Notes under the pieces: model-generated
Seen by the model: only the letters and a program-made list of their open reading frames with translations
Database searches by the model: none
What the model was told of the DNA's origin: nothing
In this document: piece after piece, positions 1 to 5,079 of the stretch
Layout of the letters: each line of letters begins with the position of its first letter
How positions within the stretch are numbered: the stretch's first letter is position 1
DNA from: Alphaproteobacteria bacterium
Lineage (GTDB): Bacteria; Pseudomonadota; Alphaproteobacteria; SHNJ01
Reading direction: 5' to 3'
Length of the DNA: 5,079 bases
Assembly: GCA_947456345.1 (NCBI GenBank)
Contig: CANGQU010000075.1
Span: forward strand, 1-5,079
Position numbers and translations under genes: made by a program

Positions 1-117
1 GCATTATAATTCATCGTAATCCCCATTATTTTGAATTTGTATTTATAAAGGAACTATACGCCCCCTGTCAATGATTGTTTTCTGTGGTGCCCATGCCCGG
101 GTATGCTAAATTTTTGC

Positions 118-273
118 ATGCAACGTAAGCTTTTGCTCATTATCGAACACGAAAATGGGCTGGCGGTGGAATTCCCGCCTGATTTGCTGCGTGCTCCGAA
201 TGCCAAAAATGGTGATGAACTGAATATCCTGCCCAGCATCGACGGCATCTTTATTCAGCGGCGGGCGGATTAA
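118..273 (+). CDS. Small AbrB/MazE-like swapped-hairpin protein (putative orphan antitoxin or DNA-binding regulator)
   Basis: This 51-residue reading frame begins MQRKLLLIIEHENG and ends IFIQRRAD before TAA. Its layout follows the SpoVT/AbrB (MazE-type) N-terminal DNA-binding fold: a first beta strand (about residues 3-10), a short turn ending in glycine, a second strand with a conserved proline (FPPDLL, about 19-24), then NGDELNI (about 32-38) and a closing strand DGIFI (about 43-47). The family pattern is roughly 'G..v.lP..ll..l.lk.GDel.i...dgi.l'. The usual GNS-type turn is replaced by HENG. Such proteins act as dimers that bind operator DNA, often as antitoxins. No toxin gene follows, since the next gene is convergent murC, so it looks solitary unless a partner lies left of the window. 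An in-frame ATG at 103 would add five residues (MLNFC). Neither start has a good ribosome binding site. The family call is inference from pattern, and the reading frame is short enough that it could be degenerate. Confidence 0.5.
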   Translation: MQRKLLLIIEHENGLAVEFPPDLLRAPNAKNGDELNILPSIDGIFIQRRAD

Positions 274-283
274 AACATATTGT

Positions 284-365
284 TGTCATTCCGGCGCAAG
301 CCGGAATCCAAAAGCAAAAAAGTTCTGTGTTCGCCATATGGACCCCGGCCTTCGCCGGGGTGACA
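284..365. repeat. Intergenic double-hairpin palindromic repeat (TGTCATTCC...GGGGTGACA type)
   Basis: Two perfect hairpins lie between the convergent ends of the AbrB-like gene and murC. The first pairs ATTCCGGC (288-295) with GCCGGAAT (300-307) across a GCAA loop. The second pairs ACCCCGGC (342-349) with GCCGGGGT (354-361) across a CTTC loop. The outer ends also pair: TGTCATTCCGGC (284-295) and GCCGGGGTGACA (354-365) match at 10 of 12 positions, and the other two are T/G pairs that could wobble in RNA, so one long fold competes with two short ones. This is the design of dispersed REP/MITE-like repeats common in Alphaproteobacteria. Neither strand shows a T-tract right after a stem, so it is not a classic intrinsic terminator, although it could still slow polymerase or protect 3' ends between the converging genes. 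Confidence 0.75.
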
Positions 366-427
366 TTCCTGGTGGCTGCGGTGGCAGATTACTATTGCCA
401 AATTGTTAATTGATATCACTCTAAACG

Positions 428-1861
428 CTAACCCACTTTACCCACCGGGCTCGCCCCCAACACGGCCGCCAACTCATTCGGCAAGGCATAGGCCCAGCTG
501 GTAATATCGCCCGCACCCAGGCAAATTACATAATCGCCGGGTTTGGCGATCTCCGCCACCATTCGGGCCAGATCAGCCGGGCCGGGCAGGGCCAAGGCGC
601 GGTTATGGCCGCGCTCCATCATCCCCTGTACCAAGGTGTCGCGGGTAATGCCGGGGATGGGTTCCTCGCCCGCCGCGTAAATGGGCGCTACGATCACCGC
701 ATCGGCATCGTTAAAACAACGGCAGAAATCTTCGAATAAATTATTGACCCGCGAATAGCGGTGGGGTTGCACGACCGCGATTACCTTCCCCTTGGTTACT
801 TGGCGGGCGGCGCGTAGCACGGCGGCAATTTCCACCGGATGATGACCGTAATCGTCGATGATGGTGATGCCGTTCACCACACCGGTTTTGGTAAAGCGGC
901 GTTTGACCCCCGCGAAATTGCCCAAACCGCTGCGGAGCATCGTATCGGCAATACCCATTTCATTGGCAATGCCAATCGCTGCCAGTGAATTTTGTACGTT
1001 ATGTTGGCCAACCAGCGGTAAATGAAACCCCTTGATCGTGCGCGCGCCACCATGCAAGCGGGCCGAGAATGTCACATCATACCGACAACCCGTATCGTCA
1101 TAATTGACGTTGGTGGCGCGTATGTCCGCTTGGGGCGAGATTCCATAGGTGATGATTTTGCGGTCGCTCGCCTTGGCAATCAGCGATTGCACGACCGGAT
1201 GGTCGATGCACAGCATCGCAAAGCCGTAAAACGGCACGTTTTGCACGAACGAGGCGTAGGCCGCTTGTGCATTGGCGAAATTGCCGAAATGATCCAAATG
1301 TTCGGGATCGATATTGGTCACAACCGCAATCGTGGTCGGCAGTTTCACGAATGTGCCATCGGATTCATCCGCCTCGACCACCATCCACTCGCCAGCGCCC
1401 AGGCGCGTATTGCTGCCCAGTGCGTTGATAATACCGCCATTGATCACCGTCGGGTCCTTGCCTGCCATTTCCAACAAATGTGCCACCAAGGACGTGGTGG
1501 TGGTTTTGCCATGCGTGCCTGACACCGCCACCGACCATTTTAAACGCATAATTTCCGCCAGCATTTCGGCGCGTTTAACCACGGGCAGCATTTGTTTACG
1601 CGCGGCCAGAATTTCGGGATTGTCTTTTTTGATTGCACTCGATACCACGACAACATTGGCGCCGTTGATATTTTCCGCCTTGTGCCCAATATGTACAGTG
1701 ATGCCCAAATCGCGCAGGCGTTTGATGTTATAGCCGTCGGCGACATCGCTGCCTTGGACTTGATAGCCCAGATTGTGCAGCACCTCGGCGATGCCGGACA
1801 TGCCGATGCCGCCGATACCGATGATATGAAACTTGCCAATGGTGAAAGGGATTTTGGTCAT
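428..1861 (-). CDS. murC: UDP-N-acetylmuramate--L-alanine ligase (MurC)
   Basis: MurC is the cytoplasmic ATP-dependent ligase that attaches L-alanine to UDP-MurNAc, the first step of peptidoglycan stem-peptide synthesis. All three Mur-ligase domains are visible. The N-terminal UDP-binding Rossmann part has GIGGIGMSG (about residues 15-23). The central ATPase has the P-loop [10 protein letters not shown] (about 114-123), EADESDGTF (about 163-171) and [12 protein letters not shown] (about 182-193). [11 protein letters not shown] follows (about 285-295). The C-terminal domain has DDYGHHP (about 336-342), QPHRYSR (about 365-371) and GAGDIT (about 449-454). At 477 aa it is normal length and intact. 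I chose ATG at 1861 (MTKIPF...) because the Rossmann glycine motif then falls at the usual distance. The frame stays open to a TTG at 1942, but those 27 extra residues are translated heptad repeat. The chosen start has only a weak GGGA just upstream. Usually murB follows murC; here the gene ends next to a repeat and a convergent small gene, and murG lies 2.7 kb upstream. Confidence 0.97.
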   Translation of the reverse strand: MTKIPFTIGKFHIIGIGGIGMSGIAEVLHNLGYQVQGSDVADGYNIKRLRDLGITVHIGHKAENINGANVVVVSSAIKKDNPEILAARKQMLPVVKRAEMLAEIMRLKWSVAVSGTHGKTTTTSLVAHLLEMAGKDPTVINGGIINALGSNTRLGAGEWMVVEADESDGTFVKLPTTIAVVTNIDPEHLDHFGNFANAQAAYASFVQNVPFYGFAMLCIDHPVVQSLIAKASDRKIITYGISPQADIRATNVNYDDTGCRYDVTFSARLHGGARTIKGFHLPLVGQHNVQNSLAAIGIANEMGIADTMLRSGLGNFAGVKRRFTKTGVVNGITIIDDYGHHPVEIAAVLRAARQVTKGKVIAVVQPHRYSRVNNLFEDFCRCFNDADAVIVAPIYAAGEEPIPGITRDTLVQGMMERGHNRALALPGPADLARMVAEIAKPGDYVICLGAGDITSWAYALPNELAAVLGASPVGKVG

Positions 1862-1868
1862 ATCCCAA

Positions 1869-1938
1869 GCGTATAGCGTATAGTGTAAAGCGTAAAGAAA
1901 AAACGCGAAAGGTGAGAGGCGAGAGGCAAGAAGTGTGA
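1869..1938. repeat. Tandem heptad tract, left part (ten 7-bp units)
   Basis: Ten consecutive 7-bp units in constant register grade from GCGTATA-type (1869-1896) through an A-rich unit (1897-1903) and CGCGAAA to GGYRAGA-type (1911-1931), ending with AGTGTGA. All ten end in A. On the minus strand this tract is the region immediately 5' of the murC ATG. The gradual change of unit suggests repeated duplication with drift, or stepwise templated growth, rather than one recent expansion. Confidence 0.7.
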
Positions 1939-1989
1939 ACAATTCGATCCTGCCATTTATCCCGATTTCTGCCCCTGGCCCGAAGCCTA

Positions 1990-2024
1990 TTTCCCCTTTA
2001 CCCTATACGCTATACGCTATACGC
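1990..2024. repeat. Tandem heptad tract, right part (five 7-bp units, inverted relative to the left tract)
   Basis: The units are TTTCCCC, TTTACCC and TATACGC three times. Read on the minus strand the last three are GCGTATA, the same unit that opens the left tract, so the two tracts face each other. The right tract stops eight bases before the symporter ATG and occupies the place where its leader would lie. Confidence 0.75.
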
Positions 2025-2031
2025 TTATCCC

Positions 2032-3417
2032 ATGCTCAACCTGCCTCTCCTCGCCATTGGTGGCTATCTGCTGCTGCAACTGGGCATCGCCGCCTATGCC
2101 AACCGCCGCATTCAGTCCGAAACCGATTATCTATTGGGCGGGCGCAATTTCGGCCTGTGGTTGGGATCTTTTTCCTTGTTCGCCACCTGGTTCGGGGCGG
2201 AAACCGTTATTGCCAGCTCTGGTGCCGTTGCGGCCGGGGGTATATCGGCTGGCCGGGCCGAGCCGTTTGGTTATGCGCTGTGTTTGGTGTTGTTCGCAGT
2301 TTTGATCGCCGCCAAATTGCGCTCTGGCAATTACCTGACCCTCGCGGATTTTTTTGCCAAGCGGTTTGGCCGAGTACCCGAAAAACTTAGCGTATTGTTG
2401 ATTATCCCCACCTCGATCTTGTGGGCGGCAGCGCAGATTTTAGCCTTTGCCCATGTGGTGGCGGCCACGACTGGCTTGGATTTATCGGTGGCTTTAATCC
2501 TGGGCACATTGATGGTGGTGATTTATACCACTGTCGGCGGTTTTTTGGGCGATGTGCTGACCGATAATTTCCAAGGTGTATTGGTTATTGTTGGACTTGG
2601 AATTACACTCTATTTTGTCGTGCAGGCCTTGGGCGGGTGGGATGCCGCGTTGTTGCAGCTTACGCCCGAACGTCTAACCGTGATCGCACCAGACGAGCCT
2701 TTATGGGGCCAAGCCGATGAGTGGGCGATTGCGATTATCGGCAGTTTGGTTGCCCAAGAAGCCATCTCGCGCATTTTGGCAACGCGGAATGCCAAGGTGG
2801 CGCGGCAAACATGTTACGTTGCTGCCGGATTGTATTTTACAGTGGGGCTTATTCCCGTATTTATTGGTTTAGTCGGTTTTGGTTTAGTGCCAGCGGAAGT
2901 ACATGGCGATGCGTTTTTGTCGCATCTGGCACAAAGCGTCTTGCCGGATTTCGCCTATGTATTGTTTATCGGCGCTTTGATTTCCGCGATTTTATCGACG
3001 GTCAACACAACGTTGTTATCCATCGGCGGCTTGGTTGGACATAATTTGATTATTCACGCCCGCCCAACATGGTTCCCCACCGAAGGGAGCAAGATTTTGT
3101 TGCAACGTTTATTGGTGGTGCTGGCCGGTGTTGTGGCCTATGCCATTGCAGCGGCCGGGGATGATATTTATGCGCTGATCCAAGCCAGTTCCAGTTTCGG
3201 CTCGGCCGGGTTGGTAGTGTGTTTGGTGTTTGGTCTTTGGTTGCGCGCAGGTGGCGCCTATGCCGCGTTGGCGGCGATGAGCATCGGTACGATTGGCAAT
3301 TGGGTATTCCAAGATGTTTGGCAATGGCAAGCCGCGTATTTGGGCAGTTTGGCGTTGGCGGCGGTTTGCTATGTGGCCGTTGCCGTATCCGGCCGCACGC
3401 GCATGTTGATGCGGTAA
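2032..3417 (+). CDS. Sodium:solute symporter family (SSF) transporter, substrate unknown
   Basis: The 461-aa product belongs to the sodium/solute symporter family (LeuT fold, the family of PutP, PanF and SGLT), which couples Na+ entry to solute uptake across the inner membrane. About 13 hydrophobic segments can be counted, as expected for the family. Recognisable landmarks are YLLGGRN (about residues 33-39) after the first helix, the signature region GGFLGDVLTDNFQG (about 169-182), the cytoplasmic stretch QEAISRILATRNAKVARQ (about 242-259), and LSTVNTTLLS (about 321-330), whose Ser-Thr pair sits where the family binds sodium. It is slightly shorter than PutP (about 500 aa) and ends soon after the last helix. 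ATG at 2032 is the first ATG or GTG in the frame after a stop at 1936-1938, and it puts the first helix at the normal distance from GGRN. No Shine-Dalgarno is seen. The gene is divergent from murC, and its last 49 bases overlap the convergent MFS gene. Nothing in the context fixes the substrate. Confidence 0.92.
   Translation: MLNLPLLAIGGYLLLQLGIAAYANRRIQSETDYLLGGRNFGLWLGSFSLFATWFGAETVIASSGAVAAGGISAGRAEPFGYALCLVLFAVLIAAKLRSGNYLTLADFFAKRFGRVPEKLSVLLIIPTSILWAAAQILAFAHVVAATTGLDLSVALILGTLMVVIYTTVGGFLGDVLTDNFQGVLVIVGLGITLYFVVQALGGWDAALLQLTPERLTVIAPDEPLWGQADEWAIAIIGSLVAQEAISRILATRNAKVARQTCYVAAGLYFTVGLIPVFIGLVGFGLVPAEVHGDAFLSHLAQSVLPDFAYVLFIGALISAILSTVNTTLLSIGGLVGHNLIIHARPTWFPTEGSKILLQRLLVVLAGVVAYAIAAAGDDIYALIQASSSFGSAGLVVCLVFGLWLRAGGAYAALAAMSIGTIGNWVFQDVWQWQAAYLGSLALAAVCYVAVAVSGRTRMLMR
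3369..3417. other. 49-bp convergent coding overlap between symporter and MFS genes
   Basis: The symporter stop (TAA, 3415-3417) lies inside the MFS gene, and the MFS stop (TAG on the minus strand, 3369-3371) lies inside the symporter gene. Both tails are short polar extensions after the final helix (SGRTRMLMR and RVRPDTATAT), so each protein could tolerate a tail set by the other's sequence. No terminator hairpin lies between the genes, so the two transcripts probably overlap at their 3' ends. Confidence 0.85.
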
Positions 3418-4526
3418 AGCCCCCATAAGCCGATACTGCCCGTTGCGACCAACAACCATGGCAAGGGCGCACCCAGATAAATCAATCCCCCCATGGCCAA
3501 TAATGATACCGTGGCGCCGATATCCCATCCTGCCTCGCCCCAATAGATATAGTGGAAATAATTATCGGCGTCGCCGCCTTGGTTGTAAAAATTGGCGGTG
3601 GATTGCGCCATCAATTGGCTGCTGACCGACAACGTCTCGCTGGCGACGATCAGGGCGGGGGTAGTGGCAAAAAACGCGCGGAAAATGATCTGGATTTGCG
3701 CAATAAACGCGCCACGCTGTAGCCAACGAAAGCCGTCACCTTTATCAATCGCTTTACCGATGAATAATTCGGCGGCGATCAACAACGCTAAGCCGGCGGT
3801 CATCAGCCAGCCGAATTCTGTAACGCTGCCAACCATCAAAAAAACCATAACCCGCCATAAAAATGGATGGCCATATTCTTTGACACCATGCCAAAGATGG
3901 TATTGCATAACCCAGCGGCAGGATTTTTGATGCTCGGGAGTATAATCGACTTGACGGTGGATAGTTGGTGGATGGATCGCAAATAAGGGCCAGGCTGCAA
4001 TCAACATGCCGAGGGCAACGGTCCAGAACAGCGCTTGAAAACCGAACCATAGCACGATCATACCGCTGATGGCCGGAATGGCGGCGGTGATTGCCATATC
4101 CAACGATTTTAACATCGCCAGTTGGTTACCGCGTTTTTCGGCATCGCCAATCATGCCAAACAGAGTGTGAAACGCCGTCCAATACAGCGTCATGCCCGCC
4201 GCATAAAATAACAAAAATAATGGCAAGATTGTCTGGTCCTGCGATAAAAACGGCAACATCAGAGCGCCCACGGCGTAACACGCCAAACCCACAATTGCGC
4301 CGCCGCGTAAGCCGATGCGTTCGATTTGCCACCAATACAAATAGCGCATGGGCAAGCGCACCGCGAACAGCCCGGCCCAAATTAAAAACACGACCGGCAG
4401 CGCATAGCCCAGTTCCAACAAATACAACGGGCCAAATACCCAGCCGATGGTTTCGGCACCGGTAAACAATACGTTATGTAAGTACAAGCGGTTAATACCC
4501 GCGTTGTCGAAGTACTGTTTGATCAT
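3369..4526 (-). CDS. MFS-like multi-pass membrane transporter, substrate unknown
   Basis: This 385-aa protein is strongly hydrophobic and looks like a short major facilitator superfamily member. The first half shows about six membrane segments (roughly residues 14-183). A polar loop with HPPTIHRQ and TPEHQKS (about 185-222) follows, then a second membrane half. The region GMTLYWTAFHTLFGMIGDAEKRGNQLA (in pieces, about 111-137) is typical of a TM4-TM5 junction in some MFS groups, with charged DAEKRG in the loop. IGKAIDKGDGFRW (about 256-268) resembles the MFS motif A in the second half; the first-half copy is degenerate (WWQIERIGLRGG, about 65-76). The segment around residues 301-333 is polar and unusual. 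ATG at 4526 follows the murG TAA with no gap, which points to co-transcription and translational coupling with murG. That context makes an envelope-related cargo conceivable (AmpG, a muropeptide permease, is also MFS), but no AmpG resemblance is evident. The C-terminus overlaps the symporter gene. Confidence 0.75.
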   Translation of the reverse strand: MIKQYFDNAGINRLYLHNVLFTGAETIGWVFGPLYLLELGYALPVVFLIWAGLFAVRLPMRYLYWWQIERIGLRGGAIVGLACYAVGALMLPFLSQDQTILPLFLLFYAAGMTLYWTAFHTLFGMIGDAEKRGNQLAMLKSLDMAITAAIPAISGMIVLWFGFQALFWTVALGMLIAAWPLFAIHPPTIHRQVDYTPEHQKSCRWVMQYHLWHGVKEYGHPFLWRVMVFLMVGSVTEFGWLMTAGLALLIAAELFIGKAIDKGDGFRWLQRGAFIAQIQIIFRAFFATTPALIVASETLSVSSQLMAQSTANFYNQGGDADNYFHYIYWGEAGWDIGATVSLLAMGGLIYLGAPLPWLLVATGSIGLWGLYRINMRVRPDTATAT

Positions 4527-4529
4527 TTA
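4524..4529 (-). other. murG stop / MFS start junction (TAAATG)
   Basis: On the minus strand the murG stop TAA is followed at once by the ATG of the MFS gene, with no intergenic base. The purine-rich GGGCGGCG just before the stop could serve as a weak ribosome binding site. This spacing normally indicates a shared transcript with ribosome handover. Confidence 0.8.
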
Positions 4530-5079
4530 CGCCGCCCGTTCCAGGCGGGTGGCGCTGCGTTGGTCTTGGACTTGGGCCGGGGCGGCGAGGCGCGTTTTTT
4601 GCGCAATTCCCAGCACCAGTTGCGCCAGGCGTTGCGCGGCATCGCGAATGCCCAAATTTTTTGCGGCATTCGCGGTTTGCACCAAAGAATCCGGCAGCGT
4701 TAAATATGATTCCAATCGCGCCGCCAGCGCATCGGGTTTAAACGCGTCCTGCGGCATCAACCATGCGGCGCCCACATCGGCCAGTGCGCGGGCATTCACC
4801 GTTTGATGATCGTCCAAGGCGCGGGCAAAGGGCACCAAAATGCTGGGCCGCCCGGCAGCAGTCAATTCCGCCACTGTCGATGCGCCCGAGCGCATGATCA
4901 CCAAATGTGCCGCGCCCAAGCGTTCGGGAATATCGCTGAAAAATGGCTTGACCTCCGCCGTGATGCCAATCTTGCGGTACGCTTGCTCCACGCCCGGCAA
5001 ATCATCTGGTCGGGCTTGTTGTGAGATCACCAAATTTTCCCGTAAACACGCCGGTAACAGCGCCATTGCGGCGGGGACA
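4527..5079 (-). CDS. murG: MurG, UDP-GlcNAc--undecaprenyl-PP-MurNAc-pentapeptide GlcNAc transferase (5' end outside window)
   Basis: MurG is the GT28-family glycosyltransferase on the cytoplasmic face of the inner membrane that adds GlcNAc to lipid I to give lipid II. About 184 C-terminal codons, roughly half the usual length of 350-390 aa, are in the window. The frame runs open through the right edge (VPAA precedes the first visible Met at 5066), so that Met is internal and not the start. Diagnostic pieces, numbered from that Met, are QQARPDDL (about 16-23), RSGASTVAELTAAGRPSILVPF (in pieces, about 59-80), which is the donor-sugar binding region, and DDHQTVNARAL (about 85-95), the GT28 Q..NA element. 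A short, charged, alanine-rich tail (QDQRSATRLERAA) ends the protein. Its stop abuts the downstream MFS gene. In most relatives murC comes next; here it does not. Confidence 0.95.
   Translation of the reverse strand, partial: VPAAMALLPACLRENLVISQQARPDDLPGVEQAYRKIGITAEVKPFFSDIPERLGAAHLVIMRSGASTVAELTAAGRPSILVPFARALDDHQTVNARALADVGAAWLMPQDAFKPDALAARLESYLTLPDSLVQTANAAKNLGIRDAAQRLAQLVLGIAQKTRLAAPAQVQDQRSATRLERAA

Larger units (their letters stand above)
1867..2026. repeat. 160-bp heptad-repeat element with 16-bp terminal inverted repeats (MITE-like)
   Basis: The ends are perfect inverted copies: AAGCGTATAGCGTATA (1867-1882) and TATACGCTATACGCTT (2011-2026). Just outside, ATCCC occurs at 1862-1866 and again at 2027-2031 in the same orientation, which looks like a 5-bp target duplication rather than a longer inverted repeat. 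The interior is made of 7-bp units. From 1869 to 1938 the sequence runs in ten in-register heptads, nearly all ending in A and mostly starting with G, including GCGTATA twice, GTGTAAA, GCGTAAA, GGTGAGA, GGCGAGA and GGCAAGA. On the right, TTTCCCC, TTTACCC and three TATACGC units fill 1990-2024. There is no room for a transposase. It could be a non-autonomous mobile element or a dispersed short tandem heptamer repeat similar in style to the STRR repeats of cyanobacteria. Mobility is inference; the repeat structure is directly visible. Confidence 0.65.
1862..2031. promoter_or_regulatory. Divergent leader/promoter region shared by murC (-) and the symporter gene (+)
   Basis: These 170 bases are the only space between the two divergent start codons, so a murC promoter and a symporter promoter most likely lie here. 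The last bases before each ATG match: both leaders read TATACGCTATACGCTT, then five bases, then ATG. The five are GGGAT for murC and ATCCC for the symporter. Neither ATG has a convincing Shine-Dalgarno sequence at the usual distance. TATACG and TACACT strings resemble -10 boxes, but no well-spaced -35 partner stands out, so I do not name specific promoters. The regulatory role is inferred from position only. Confidence 0.45.

Noticed and set aside
31..60. TTGAAT (31-36) and TATACG (55-60) as a possible sigma-70 promoter for the AbrB-like gene
   Set aside because: The spacer is 18 bases but both boxes are imperfect, and the region is AT-rich enough to give such matches by chance.
55..61. A single TATACGC heptad upstream of the AbrB-like gene, matching the units at 2004-2024
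   Set aside because: One 7-mer match in a 5-kb window is expected by chance; no neighbouring units follow.
71..109. A 12-codon leader frame (MIVFCGAHARVC) overlapping the ATG at 103, suggestive of an upstream coupling peptide
   Set aside because: There is no ribosome binding site near its ATG, and no attenuation structure or repeated regulatory codon accompanies it.
342..361. The GC-rich hairpin as an intrinsic terminator for murC or the small gene
   Set aside because: No T-tract follows the stem on either strand, and it lies about 66 bases beyond the murC stop.
1022..1522. A 166-aa plus-strand frame opposite murC
   Set aside because: It is antisense to the conserved MurC ATPase domain, has no recognisable motif, and is a shadow of codon bias.
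1935..2390. A 151-aa plus-strand frame beginning with GTG in the heptad region
   Set aside because: It overlaps the start of the well-supported symporter in another frame and has arginine- and proline-rich, non-protein-like composition.
4091..4465. A 124-aa plus-strand frame opposite the MFS gene
   Set aside because: Low-complexity S/T/P/R-rich translation antisense to a coherent membrane protein; no supporting start signal.

Overview
The window looks like bacterial chromosome from a proteobacterium, most likely an alphaproteobacterium. The MurG and MurC sequences have an alphaproteobacterial flavour, base composition is moderate to high in GC, and an intergenic TGTCATTCC...GGGGTGACA double-hairpin repeat of a kind common in that class is present. 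This placement is inference from sequence style; no rRNA or other taxonomic marker is present.

Layout, left to right. Positions 1-117 hold no gene I can support. At 118-273 (+) is a 51-residue protein resembling the AbrB/MazE swapped-hairpin fold, with no toxin beside it. Positions 274-427 separate two convergent genes and contain an 82-bp repeat made of two perfect 8-bp hairpins inside complementary ends. At 428-1861 (-) is complete murC (477 aa). Positions 1862-2031 separate two divergent start codons and are built almost entirely from 7-bp repeat units. This stretch forms a 160-bp element with 16-bp perfect inverted ends, flanked by a direct ATCCC repeat. At 2032-3417 (+) is a complete sodium:solute symporter family protein (461 aa). 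At 3369-4526 (-) is a 385-aa MFS-like membrane protein whose 3' end overlaps the symporter's by 49 bp. At 4527-5079 (-) is the C-terminal part of murG, cut by the window edge; its stop codon directly abuts the MFS start codon.

How the genes fit together. MurG makes lipid II from lipid I, and MurC adds L-alanine to UDP-MurNAc. Their genes are normally adjacent in the division/cell-wall (dcw) cluster, in the order murG-murC-murB-ddl. Here they point the same way but are separated by two membrane transporters, one on the opposite strand, and murB does not follow murC. The dcw cluster is therefore broken: murC cannot be read from the murG transcript without antisense passage through the symporter, and probably depends on a promoter in the heptad-repeat region it shares with the symporter.

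No clearly new multi-gene system is visible. The most unusual object is the heptad-repeat element that forms the whole 5' leader of both murC and the symporter.
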